DNA of 64,000 nt from positions 496,001 through 560,000 of the forward strand of contig BPQB01000001.1 of assembly GCA_019973155.2 (NCBI GenBank). Reading direction: 5' to 3'. A program made the translations under genes and the position numbers. Position 1 is the stretch's first letter. The number at the start of each line of letters is the position of its first letter. The DNA comes from Phanerochaete sordida. Taxonomy: Eukaryota; Basidiomycota; Agaricomycetes; Polyporales; Phanerochaetaceae. Shown here one piece after another: positions 12,101-22,625 of the stretch. A model generated the notes under the pieces. The model saw nothing but the letters and a program-made list of their open reading frames with translations. It had not been told where the DNA came from and made no database searches.

Positions 12101-12495
12101 AGCCTCGCACGGTCGACGCGCGGCGTCGGCGTGACAGACCTGCGCGAGGCGCTCGAGGGGCGGAGCAGCCTCTCGAACACGAACCTGCGCGAGACGGCGC
12201 CGTCGCTGTCGACGCTCGAGCACACGTCGACGGCGCACGGCGAGATGCACAAGCTCGCGCCGGTGCGCTCGCGCACGTCGCAGCAGCGCAACCGCTTCGC
12301 GGGCCCCGGCGAGGTCAAGGACGTGCTCAACCGGCTCGGCATTGGCAAGGCGAACGCGAGCGGCATGCTCAAGCCGTCGTTCACGTCTAAGAAGACGGAG
12401 TCGAGGTTGGTGCGCTTTGCCTTTCCAGCTAATGCGCGATCTGACGAGCTCTCACCAGAATAACCAGTAACCTCACGCCGCCGTACAAAACCTGA
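9162..12495 (+). CDS. EFR3: EFR3-like plasma-membrane scaffold for PI4-kinase
   Basis: Eight exons (9162-9394, 9446-9599, 9649-9785, 9835-9987, 10037-11645, 11694-11946, 12000-12405, 12459-12495) sum exactly to 993 residues. The N-terminus is diagnostic: NHVQLISACYPPNAALLTAG, PNSQELSRMTYYASNRPGKI, then LASELEKRVRLDCRKAKAGN. It continues into a helical-repeat domain (TALGRFESQDQEVTNR, LVGLAALTGVVTSEALYHS). The C-terminal third is Ser/Arg-rich and probably disordered. EFR3 anchors the Stt4/PI4KA complex, with YPP1/TTC7, at the plasma membrane. The strongest reason for the start at 9162 is that conserved sequence begins within ten residues of it. Its 3' end faces VPS52 across 292 bp. Confidence 0.92.
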
Positions 12496-12787
12496 GCGTG
12501 TTCTGCGCATCCTGGTTTCTTCCACCCCTTTTTTCATCTCACCTCGTCATTATTTGCATCTCGGGACGCTAGAGGACTGATACATACCACCGCACATTCT
12601 TTCTCTTTACCCTTCGCCATACGTGTACATATATGCTGGCTATTCCCCCTCCTCTGCACTTAGCTTTTCGTTGTCGTAGACTGCGGTATATATTACTGAT
12701 GGCCATATATTCTAAATCCCCAGGACGTCGATATATACATCCTACTTTCCCATCGCGCCGTAGTACAAGTCACTCAACATGCAAGCC

Positions 12788-15121
12788 CTAGCGAGGTCTC
12801 GCTGTCGTGCTCACGATCCTGCGCCGGGTTTGCTCTTCCCGTTCCTTCCAGAATGCAGTTTCGCTCTGCGCCTTCGGGTGACTGACAGGATGCGGGCCTT
12901 TGCTCAGACCCTGGAGCAGCTGCTCGTACAGCGCCGCTTGGGCAGTCGCCTTCGCAGCTGGCTCGGTGATCTTGTCCGTGTAGGCAGTGATGAGCTTGAT
13001 GAGCTCGATACGGAGGCGATGTAGGCTATAAGATATAAGCCACAGAATACACCGCGATAGCAGTAATTCACTCACTTCGAGAAGATCATAGTCTCTTCTT
13101 GCTGGCTCGTCAACGCCACGCACGAGTTGAACATGACGACGTAGCGGTGGCACACGCTCTTCACGGCAGCCTCACTGACGGTCCTCTTGCCGAACATGCT
13201 GCCCAGAGCGCCACCAGAGCCAGAGCCCTCCGCAAGCCTCTTGAGTGCGTCGATGTGGTCCTGCATGCCCCTCTGCCAGACAGGCCACATCTTGAGCCGG
13301 GTCGTGAAGATGAACGTCTCGAGCGGCGGGCAACCGCGCTTCTGCACCTCGAGCATAACCTCTTCTGTCAGTCGGATCATCGTCAGCAAGGGTATTGTCG
13401 GGTGCGGTTGCAGGTTGGTCGTGATGTACGTCTATACGTTGCACTGTCAGTACGCACAGTGTGACTTGTAGAAGTGCCATTTACCTGGCAATAATCCAAG
13501 ACCGGATCGAATACTTGCTTCCACACAGCGCCCAGGGTAGCTTGCTCCTCTTTCTGATCTTTCTCTCCCGGCGATTCGGATAGATGCGACTGCATTCCGA
13601 GGACAGCACTGATACTGGTGAGTTGGGGTCGTGGCGTCCAGCCTCCTTCGGACCCGTTGCTTCTGTGTTCCTCGAATTCTCCGTTGGTAGGAGACGTCTG
13701 AGGCGGCGACAGCAGCATTGAACCATTACTTCCGAGGCCCGAGTTCGACCGAGAAAGGGGCGGTGAGGATATGCTGGCAGGAATCGGCGCTGGTGTGCTG
13801 AAGAAGGTCGATATGAATGAGTACTCCGCCGTGCCATTGTCGAGAAGCACGAGCATCAGGGAACGAAGCAACGCTTCTGGTGGTTCTTTCTGAAGAGTAT
13901 CTGTCAGCTGATATTCACGCAGTACATAGAAAACGAACTGACATGGGCTTTATCGTCGGCCATGTAAGCAAGCACTGGGCCAGGTCCGTCTATCCGCGCG
14001 TACTCGAGGCGTTCAACATCGACATCGGGCTCCGGGCCTCCCTCGCCAGCTCCGGTAACGATTGTATCGGTCTTCTCAACGAGGCGAGTCTTGAAAGAGG
14101 TCAGCATGAATAGGCTAAGCGTAGGCACTTGCGCGGACCTTGATGTACCCAAGACTTCGAATGTATCTCCGGAAGCCGGTCTCGAAGTATGTCCGCACAG
14201 TACCCACATAGGCCCTTTGCACTTCGCTGGCGACTGGAGCAGCCTGACGCTGCAAAAATGCGAACAAGGGTCTGTACTTGGACCACAGCGAAGTCTGGAG
14301 CATGTTCAGATTCGTAGTGACATTCGTCCGTATTGGGCCGAGCATCGCGAGGAAGTGCGCCCGGAGCTTCGTCGCGGCCTGCGGGAGCGTGAGACGGTTG
14401 GACGCATAGTGACAGCTGCAAAGCGTACCACGATACGCAGCCCTTCAGCGACTTCGGCGAGATCTCGCGCGGCCTTCACGCGCCCTCTCAGCTTCAACGC
14501 CTCGAGCCGAGCCTCGAACTCCGTAATGGCTTCAATCCATGGGTCGCCCACGGGAGTATCAAGGATTATTGTCGCAAGAGGAGGGGGTATAGTGAGGTCA
14601 ACGAGGAGGTTAGACAGAGGCTTCTCGATTTTCTAAGGGCAGCGCTCATGAAATCTACGAAGGTTAGAGGCGACGACTATGCTCACCCTACGGCTCTTCA
14701 GTCTGTTCTCAATGTCCTTGCTCCGGTCCTGCAGTTCAGATATTTGCCCGGACACTGCAGAAAGGTCCTTCTGGAACGTAGACAAGAACGTTTCCAAGGA
14801 GTCGAGGAGGTTCACGCTTGTCTGCAATGCGGCATAACATCGGTGGTCAGTAGAGACGGAGGATGCAATCCACGCACCTCGACCTGGTCATGCAATTCAA
14901 CGAATTCTTTCGCGCGTGAGCGGTCTTCTAGGGATGCGTTTAGACTATTCTACGAAGTCCGAGCGAGTATTGCTCACAGTGTGGTTGATATCCGTCCTGG
15001 GCTGCATGCGTGTCTCCAGCCATCGCTGCAGCTGTTCCCTCAGGCGCTGCAATTGACTTTGAGCAATTGCGTGAGCAATACGAAAGTTGTGACTACCTTC
15101 ACTCGAGGTCCCTACTTCCAT
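12788..15121 (-). CDS. VPS52: VPS52, GARP/EARP tethering complex subunit
   Basis: Minus-strand exons 14927-14878, 14821-14687, 14632-14429, 14378-14139, 14089-13943, 13889-13485, 13431-13076 and 13025-12788 join in phase to about 590 residues. Conserved Vps52 blocks include ETSVNLLDSLETFLSTFQKD, ISELQDRSKDIENRLKSR, KPLSNLLVDLTIPPPL, TNLNMLQTSLWSKYRPLFAF and PTIPLLTMIRLTEEVMLEVQ. The N-terminal coiled-coil segment (LQRLREQLQRWLETR, in a frame opening at an ATG at 15121) is also visible, but its junction to the next exon is out of phase with canonical GT-AG sites; possible GC donors exist near 15011-15006. Vps52 holds the GARP complex that tethers endosome-derived vesicles at the trans-Golgi. 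Confidence 0.88.
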
Positions 15122-15334
15122 GATACATCCAATGTAGCGCGAAGGGTATCCCGAGCGTGTCCTGCGGTGACGGGGGTGGCAGTGAGCTACGAAGTGTGCA
15201 GGCGCCCAGCTGGCCGCGTTCCGAAAGTCAGTGGCCGCGCTTCACATCCGCACTCTCGTCTTGCACTCACTCATCCACAACCCATCTTCTCAGGCTTCAG
15301 ACCCTCTCACATTTTACATATCAGGAACTTTGCC

Positions 15335-16157
15335 ATGGCTGCTGCACAAGCACATTCGTACGAGGTGGCGCTATTCGGCGAATTCTTCGCCAAGGACCTC
15401 TCAGGTGCGCGCACGAGCCCTCACGTCCGTACACCCTCGCTCTGAACACGCATCTCGACAGCAATTCTCAACCGGATAACCCTCCACAGTGAATCAGCGC
15501 ACCGGATGCACGCGCGCGAGGTCGTGTTCGAGCCGTTTGACGCGTCGCACCAGCGCGAGACGGGGAGCGAGCCGGTCCTGCTCAGGGCGAGGAAGGAGAT
15601 GCTTGAGCCCAATCCCAAGTGGTATGTCCCCAATGGCCTCGTTATCAACATCACCTAACTTGATGTCGCCAGGATGCTGTACTCGTACTTGAAGCCAGAG
15701 TCTGTTCGTATAAACCCCGAAGCCACGGTCCGCCCATGTGCTCTGTGCCAGGTTGTCGGCGATGCACTCAGCTTCGCATCTGCGCTAGGCTACGTGTAAG
15801 TCTATATATTGCCTTTACCTCCGTCAACTCAAACAGTGTTCGTTAGACGGAGGTCTCAGATCTACAAGCGGGGGTATGTCTTCCGAAGAGGGATGCTGGT
15901 GATACAGATGTTCCAGCAAGAACAGGTATGTGAAGGTCGTGTATGGTGGACAGCGAGTGTGTTAAACCGTGAGATAGGCCGACCCGACCACGCAGAAGCC
16001 GATTCCAGCACATGCAGATACCCTGTGGGAGGTGGAGGTGAAGACTGCTACGCCGTTCCGGACGCAAGATACCCCAATGAAGACAGCCATCGACGCCGTT
16101 CTCGAAGTGCAGTTGCTCATGAAGGGCCTGTTGGACTTGCGAAGGCAGGACGTATGA
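15335..16157 (+). CDS. MED18: Mediator complex subunit MED18
   Basis: Five exons (15335-15404, 15462-15621, 15673-15795, 15847-15925, 15978-16157) give 203 residues. Family hallmarks are HSYEVALFGEFF at the start, AILNRITLHSESAHRMHARE after the first intron, the run ending VFEPFD, YKRGYVFRRGMLVIQMFQQE, and the C-terminal DTLWEVEVKTATPF. These are the strands of the Med18 split beta-barrel. MED18 is in the Mediator head module with MED20 and bridges activators and RNA polymerase II. Placing the second exon start at 15462 rather than at a later AG restores the conserved ILNRITLHSE segment. It is convergent with BCD1, with stops 99 bp apart. Confidence 0.9.
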
Positions 16158-16256
16158 GCGACGCCTATGGCAGACAAAGTCGGCATGTGCGAGTGGACCG
16201 ACAGTTGCAGTGAACGCAGGAGCAAAGGCCGGGAGCGCAAGCAAGGCATTAGGCGA

Positions 16257-17849
16257 TCAGCCTTCCTCTTCAGAGTCGCCCCAGTCAACCTGATCTTCGT
16301 CGTCCGCGCCATGGAGCCGAGAATCACCTCCTGGATCCCTCAAAGCCCCGGCATCTCTGAGCTGTTCGAGTAATTTCGCAAGCGCTTCAGGATCTTGCAC
16401 GGACCCATCCGCTGCTTCCGCCTCATCGTCGAACTCAAAGTCGCCTTCGCCGTCGTCAGTTTCGCCGTCGGCATCCTCATCCCCGAGCTCGAAGTCGAAT
16501 TGACTCTCGAACGTCTGCTGCGAATCAACCGCTCTTGGGCCTTCGTCCTCACCGTCGCTTCCTGCGTAGCCAGAGAGCATGTTGAAGACATCCTTCTTCT
16601 CTTTTGCGTCCTCGTCCTCGCCCTCGTCGCTCCCGCTCCCATACCCGCCGAGCAGCCCTCCCAGCTTCTTCTGGCCCTCCTTCTTCCCGAGCTTCCGCCT
16701 TTTCCGCCGCCTCCAGTTATCGTCGTCGTCGTCCCACTCCTTGTCATCGTATACAACCGCTCCTCGGTCATCGACGATGGTTCCCGTGAACGCGCCGTCC
16801 TCCCATATCTCGACAGTTGGGAATTCGACGAAGTGCTTGTGCTTCAACGCCTCCGCGAGCGGCCTGTCGAACGGCAGCTTGTAGAAGGCTTGTCGCGTGA
16901 TGTGCCCTGGCCGGAGCCCGCCGTGCGAGTGCAACGACGCTACGGCAGCCAGAGGATCGAGCTTCGTCGGCATGACACAGACCGGCGGCGCGGGCCCGTC
17001 GGCGCCGTCCGAAGGTGGTGTAATGAGGTCTGTGAGCCATTCGGGGAGCGGTTTCTCCTTCTCCTTTTTCTTCGACTGTGCGCGTTCTTGGAGGCGAGCC
17101 TGGAGGTTGGCCAGGAGAGACTGGTCTAGGCGATTTCGGTGGGTGAGCATTCGTATAGGTTCGGGGGTAGATGTCGCAGAAGGGAGTAGGAAGCGTGGCG
17201 GATGGAAGACAAGTTCTAATGTCAGTAGCGCGGTTCGATGACTGCAGTGACTGTAGATAAGCGTATGTCGGCTGAAAATCATGTCGGTCACGTACCTGAA
17301 ATCCCAAGTAGATTGATTCAACGTTCGTCTCTCCATCCCTACGGAAAGCATTTCTATCTCAATGTCGAGCTGGTCGAGCTCCATCTTGAGCACTTCCCGT
17401 TTTGATGCGACGCGATCTGGTCGTCCGCCTCTTCCTCTACCCCGCCCACGCCCTCTGCCACGACCTCCACGTTCGCTCTGCGCGCCGGCAGCGGCGTTTG
17501 TCTGGAAGCCTCCGGTGACAATCTCCCGCCCCCACTCGCCGACCTTTCGCCCGACCTCCTCGAGGAAGGTGTAGTCGTCCATGAGCGCCATGTACCCGTA
17601 CTGGTTCATGGGCACGTACGCGGCCTTGTTGCGGATGCCCGAACAGCCCGCGCCGACGCTCTTGTGCGCGGTCGAGCACGGCAGGGAGCATGTGCGGACC
17701 TGGCAGCGCGGGCAGGTGTACTTGGCGGTGTGCGCCGCGCAGATCGCGCAGGGCGCGGCGGGCGTCGGCGGGAGGGCCTCCGGCGCCGCGGCCGCCGTCG
17801 AGGGGCCCGCGATGGGCTCGGATGTCGCTGTCGGGGTGCTGTCCGCCAT
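16257..17849 (-). CDS. BCD1: BCD1/ZNHIT6-like box C/D snoRNP assembly factor
   Basis: The frame is open on the minus strand from 17849 to the stop, with one in-frame intron near 17295-17245, giving about 513 residues. Residues 33-70 form a zf-HIT domain (CAICAAHTAKYTCPRCQ, then CSLPCSTAHKSVGAGC). The flanking NQYGYMALMDDYTFLEEVGR and an RG-repeat stretch, then MLTHRNRLDQS, are as in fungal Bcd1. The C-terminal 150 residues are strongly acidic with a basic KRRKLGKKEGQKK island. Bcd1 is a nuclear factor required for stability of box C/D snoRNAs. Two acceptors (both CAG, 9 bp apart) preserve the reading frame, so the exact intron end is open. Confidence 0.88.
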   Translation of the reverse strand: MADSTPTATSEPIAGPSTAAAAPEALPPTPAAPCAICAAHTAKYTCPRCQVRTCSLPCSTAHKSVGAGCSGIRNKAAYVPMNQYGYMALMDDYTFLEEVGRKVGEWGREIVTGGFQTNAAAGAQSERGGRGRGRGRGRGRGGRPDRVASKREVLKMELDQLDIEIEMLSVGMERRTLNQSTWDFRYVTDMIFSRHTLIYSHCSHRTALLTLELVFHPPRFLLPSATSTPEPIRMLTHRNRLDQSLLANLQARLQERAQSKKKEKEKPLPEWLTDLITPPSDGADGPAPPVCVMPTKLDPLAAVASLHSHGGLRPGHITRQAFYKLPFDRPLAEALKHKHFVEFPTVEIWEDGAFTGTIVDDRGAVVYDDKEWDDDDDNWRRRKRRKLGKKEGQKKLGGLLGGYGSGSDEGEDEDAKEKKDVFNMLSGYAGSDGEDEGPRAVDSQQTFESQFDFELGDEDADGETDDGEGDFEFDDEAEAADGSVQDPEALAKLLEQLRDAGALRDPGGDSRLHGADDEDQVDWGDSEEEG

Positions 17850-18079
17850 GCAGGCGGGAGGGAGCAAATAATTATTGGGCGCTTGGACGCGTCCAGGCCG
17901 TGAACTGCGGGCGCTTGCCGTGTACGTCACTTGCTGTTTGGCCGGAGCCGCGATGTCCGAGTCCGGCGCGCGCGACGGGAGAGTTGTACACCTACTCCTT
18001 GTCTACGACCACATCCATCTCCAGGTCAGCTCGTGCCCACTGCTTGCTATGCATGCCTGACGTACATTATACTCCCAGC

Positions 18080-19413
18080 ATGTCAACGTTGAATCTGCCC
18101 GATGAGTCAGAGCCACTCCAGTTGCCACCGGAGTTGGTCACCATCGTCCTCGAGCACTTGGACGGAGAGAACCTGAAGCAAGATCTGTTCTCTTGCTCCC
18201 TTGTCTCGAAGGACTGGTACTACGCTACTAGGCCTATGCTCTTCCCAGAGCTCACCTTCGCCGTACGCGCGCGAAGCGAGCTTCACTCGGAGCTCGCGCA
18301 GCGGAATGGCCATGGTCCCCTGGACGACCTCTTGCAGTTCTTCGAGCAATCGCCACACATCTCGCGCTATGTAGAAAAACTGCGCATTGATGCGCCGGTG
18401 GATGATTTGAGCCCACCGGATATCACCACCTATCCAGACGTCCATCCCACGACTCTTGGTCGTATACTACGGCTCCTGCCCCGACTGACGGTCCTCGAGT
18501 TCCATGACGTCGTCTTCCACCCAGAGTTTTACGAGGCGTGGAAGCAAGACGAGCGGACTTTCGATGGCGATCTGTCACGAGTCACCGTCAGCTTCGGCAC
18601 ACGAGCTGCGGATATCGATTCTCTCGACGAAGCCCTACACCTCCTCGAGCTCTTCGCAGGAAACATCCAAGAGCTTTGTCTTTCTACCATCTACGCAGTA
18701 CAGACACGCAAGCCGACTGTGCTGCAGCTGCAGCGCTTGCGCGTCGCCGCGCTCATCATTGACGAGGTGACCGACATCGGACCCATCGTACGGGCGGTGC
18801 AACTCAGCCCGTCCGTATGGTCGAAGACGCTGCAATCGATATACCTGTCATGGATCAACATGAAAGACTTATTCGGTGCCGAGGGGCTGTTAGAAGATGT
18901 CAAGCCATACCTGAAGCACTTCGGATGCAATCTCTTCCCGCTGCTCGACTCGAAGCCAGCAGGTGCGTGTGCTCTCCTAAATCGCAAGTCACACCCAACT
19001 GACCGCATAACCTAGACCAGGCGCTCTTCCGCATCCTAGACTTCTCCGACTACGACAGCCTGGAGACCCTTACGCTCGGCCTCGTCCTCATGCAGAACGC
19101 GTCCTGGAACGAGAACATCTGGCGCGACGTCTGCCGGCTGCTGCGCTCGCTGCCCGCGTCGCGCGCGGCCGTGCTCGACGTCACCTTCGAGCTCTGCACG
19201 GACCGCCTCGACTACGGCAAGCACATCGCGCTCGACTCCAGCTGGAGCGCGCTCGACGCCACGCTCGCGGGGCGCTGCCGCTCCGTGCGCCTCTTCCCGT
19301 CGCGCAAGTCGTACTACACGCCCGCCACGCACCCGTTCAACGCGAACATGCGCAAGTACATCGCCGAGGCTCTCCCAGGGCTCGCGACCGCGAAGGTGCT
19401 GCGCTTCGAGTAG
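18080..19413 (+). CDS. F-box protein
   Basis: Two exons (18080-18962, 19016-19413) encode 426 residues. An F-box lies at about residues 12-55: LQLPPELVTIVLEHLDGENL followed by LFSCSLVSKDWYYATRPML. The remainder has irregular leucine-rich character (LRILRLLPRLTVLEF-like segments, CLSTIYAVQ, LETLTLGLVLM), as in the large basidiomycete F-box family. Such proteins act as substrate receptors of SCF ubiquitin ligases; the substrate cannot be inferred. The intron junction is fixed by phase: PAD-QALFRILDFSDYDSLE. Confidence 0.85.
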
Positions 19414-19560
19414 GGATCCGTGTGGCGTCCCACAGCATTAATGGTATTAGCATTTTGAGTACAAATACGGTATTCCGGCCCGAGATGTTACAAACGTGCG
19501 TCCGCGTCCGCGCGAGGCGGCACCATCCTCTGCATCATGCTGCACTATGGCGATGTCCTG

Positions 19561-19795
19561 TCATCGTCTGTAGGGATAGCAGTAGTTGCACATGTATATG
19601 GGGAAGAAGAGGATGTCGGTGACGACGTCCCAGATCTTCGCGCCTGTGGTCATCGGCGGGCGTGGCTCCTCCTCACGGGCTGTACAACAAATTGAGCGAT
19701 GTAGTTGCTCGGATATAGAGGATGGAAGACGAACGGGTATGGTCTGCCTTCATGTCGGGCGTCGGAGACGCCTGGTTGTTCGCAATGTGTGCCAT
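19561..19795 (-). CDS. Putative 59-residue small protein
   Basis: Two exons (19795-19735, 19679-19561) would encode 59 residues. A polar N-terminus (MAHIANNQASPTPDMKADHT) joins EEEPRPPMTTGAKIWDVVTD and a hydrophobic/aromatic C-terminus ILFFPIYMCNYCYPYRR. The second exon looks genuinely coding, and a GTTCGT donor and TACAG acceptor keep the frame. The C-terminus could be a short membrane-associated segment. No family is recognised. A cysteine-containing stretch just upstream (EQAAPICCPT) might be an additional exon. Confidence 0.4.
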
Positions 19796-20267
19796 CGTAG
19801 GGCAGCAGATGGGCGCAGCCTGCTCAGTGTGGCCGCTAGTCAGGGGAGGATCTCTGCATGAGGAGGCTGAGGGACTCACAAGAAGGTCGGTAGAGTTCGA
19901 AGTTTGTAGAACTGCGAAGGGGTGTGAGGCCTTGGTCAGCGCTGCAGAGCTTCAGCTCTTCAGCTTGTATAGCTGCACTGGCTCCCACGAGTGTCGATCG
20001 CGATCAGGCAGGTACGGAGAAAGTTGTCAGAGCATGCTGCGGAAGGCGGCAGGCGCAGCAGCATATAGTTTGACCCCAGCAGCGTGCGCGAGCTTTATGG
20101 CTCACTACTACCTACCAGGGACAGAGGTCAACTCCGCTGGAGCAGGACAGATGTATCGGACAAAGAAAATAGCTTCGCAATTGCATAGGTACGTGATTAC
20201 ATGGTTGGTGTATGCGTAGCTGGAGGAGCTGAGCGAAAGGTTGGGTAGCTCAGGAGGCAGCGGATTC
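19796..20267. other. Intergenic, no supported gene
   Basis: 472 bp between two small minus-strand genes. I see no convincing reading frame or repeat. It probably holds the promoter of the 59-residue gene. Confidence 0.4.
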
Positions 20268-20673
20268 TCATGGCTGATCCACGCGCACGCCGCATCGCAC
20301 ACACCGCCGCTGCTTATCCTTCCTGCGAATCCAAATTTCGTGTGAGCGATCGTCCCTTTGCCGCGGTGCCGAAACGGAGAAAGGCAGAAAAAACGCACGA
20401 GAGGCAGTATAGCCCGCAGGGGAAGCAGCAGACGGCCCAGAGGATGCCGACCGTGCCATAGTTCGTCTTCGGATCGTGGTCGCCCCGCGCGCATCGGGCC
20501 ATCACTAAATTGCGGTGAGACACGCCTGCGTACTGCACCCAGCCCCACGCACATTCGTTCTGGTAGTCCGCCCCGAGCTTGCGCGCATCCGTGTTACTGT
20601 CGCCGGTCGGTGGTTCGGCTCCGAACGGCTGTGGGTGCGCGGTTCCGTCCTGCTCGGGCTTTTCTGCGTACAT
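20268..20673 (-). CDS. BRI3-like small membrane protein
   Basis: Three exons (20673-20553, 20504-20399, 20322-20268) encode 93 residues. The N-terminal 35 residues are Pro/Gln/Thr-rich. Then come YQNELMARCARGDHD, a hydrophobic span VGILWAVCCFPCGLYCLS, and the tail KDKQRRCVRCGVRVDQP with a CxxC pair. The pattern 'Cys-rich hydrophobic FPxGLxCL followed by R-C-x-R-C-G' is that of Brain protein I3 (BRI3) homologues, which are found across eukaryotes and are reported as lysosomal or endomembrane proteins of unclear role. The two introns are required to bring the three conserved blocks together, which supports the model. Confidence 0.78.
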
Positions 20674-22625
20674 TTTCGGGAGGGCTGGGATATGTGGCGA
20701 GACTGCAGGTTTTCACAAGTGTGATAGAGGCGATGGGATGTACGGATTCAGGCAGTGAGGATTGGGTTCTTTGGTGAAAGAGAACAGATGGAAAGATGGC
20801 AGTGCAGAAAGCCGTCATCTGGATAGCTTTATAGTATGCCAGATGTCCGAGAACAAAGTCAAAGTCGACACTGCCGCATCGGCTCGCAACCATTTCCGCC
20901 CTCGGAGTGGCGCGCCAAGGGCGCATGCTCCATAGGCCCCAGATCGCAGACGACTTGGCTGCACAGGACACGCATCATGGTTCAGGGTGGCGGGACGCGC
21001 TATCATTGGGGTCGAAGAGCAAGGATATGATCGCAGAAAGCGAGCGCGATGTGGATGGATGCGCTTCCAGGCGCAATAGCGACATCCCGCGAGCACGACA
21101 GTGCAGCAGCAGCATGTTCTGCTTCTGTCCGCCCTTGTTTCGAGCACATACGCCGTATCATAGGCTGCACTACAAATCAGACAAGGTCAATGCAAACAGC
21201 AGACGCACAAGTTGAATAAACTCTGCCCACCATCGGCGGTACCGCGAGCCTGACCGCACCACCACTGCTCCAAACCTGCTGCGAGCATCATGCATCACGA
21301 CGTACACTAGGGTTTCCGTGATCTAGATGACAAGGCGGCGATACGTGCTTCCTCGCCTGCGCGTAGCAGCAAGCTCGGAGGGGCCATGTCGGCGTGGTCA
21401 ATATGGAGGAGGATGCTGAGAGGAGAGAACCCTCGCGCGCCTTTCGAGCAAAGTATTTGCTGCTGTTTATCCGGTTGGAACTGATCCTTCTCGCCTGCCT
21501 TTCTGAGATTGACACAGCTGCGACGAGGCTACAGCTTCAATACTACAACCTGCAAGACCGAGCTGTTGGCTGAACTAGCAGTGGCGACACAGCTTCACGA
21601 ATAGCCACAGAATTCCGAGAGAAATACCCCCGAGTTTGGAGCGTCCTTGGCAGCCTGGGTTACACAACAGTTTTGAATAGAGAACGCCCACACACAATGT
21701 CGGTGGGGCGGGACATCGCTGAGAAGGGTTGCTTCGTGGTCTATGGGTCTCATCGATTTCTAGCAATTACAGAAACTAAATGGGAGGCATAGCATGTCCA
21801 TGAACTTGACGAAACTAGAACGCCCGCAGTTCACGCAACATCCGGAGTCCTCCTCATACTCCTCATCTATACGTAGGAATGTAGATACATAAGCGTTGAA
21901 AATCGTAGAGCGAGAACGAATTACGGACATTGTCGACTTGGCTGAAAGTTCTTGACATAGTCGCTCACAGGTACCTCGCTCTCCGAGTCTTGGCTACTGC
22001 GAGGTGCTGTTTCCACGGGCATTACCGTCGATGATGTCGGATCTAACTCACATTCAGTCAGATAGCCCCTGACCCTGCAAGCCTCGTTACCACACCTAAG
22101 GTCTAGAAAGCTGAGCTGGGCAGAAAAGCGTATAAGGATCAAACCGACCTCAGCTTTGTATATGTACACGGCGCGGCTGTCATGGCACCCATCAGGAACA
22201 GCCAGACGACCCCGCCGCTCACAGATCTTGTTTGCGGCTATCCACCAGCATCGCCGGCATCACGTTAGCTTCCTCGGTTTCAATCGAATGTCAAGCGCAC
22301 AATTGATATGGAGTAATCGCCTATGCGAAATGACGGCGCAGCCAGACCTCGCCTTCGGGAAATGTTCGCCGCATGCGCGAGGGATCTCAGGATCTATTGT
22401 ATCGTGAAATCAGAGAGACACAGCATTGGTGACAGTTGGCGACTCACAGCTTTGTGCCTCGAATTGATCTTCTCGCGTCATTCATGCGTTCGCCGTTCTG
22501 CGGCGTAAAACTCGTAAAACTCCCCTGAGCAATGCGAGACGTGTGAGGTATTAGGATACAGCCCAGAAGACTGCCAGTTTACTCGGATTGTGCGAGACAA
22601 AATGTGCAAATGCTTTATTTCCCAG
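20674..22625. other. Intergenic, no supported gene
   Basis: Nearly 2 kb without a convincing gene. Open frames reach 165 codons only in the neighbouring part, and none shows conserved-looking composition or splice-linked continuation. No tRNA cloverleaf, tandem repeat or transposon protein is evident. The content is AT-richer between about 21.5 and 22.6 kb. Confidence 0.4.

Noticed and set aside
14928..14960. 33-nt intron in VPS52 ending at GAATAG
   Set aside because: Too short for introns in this genome and leaves the frame wrong; a 50-nt intron ending CCCTAG with a branch motif fits better structurally, though phase is still unresolved.
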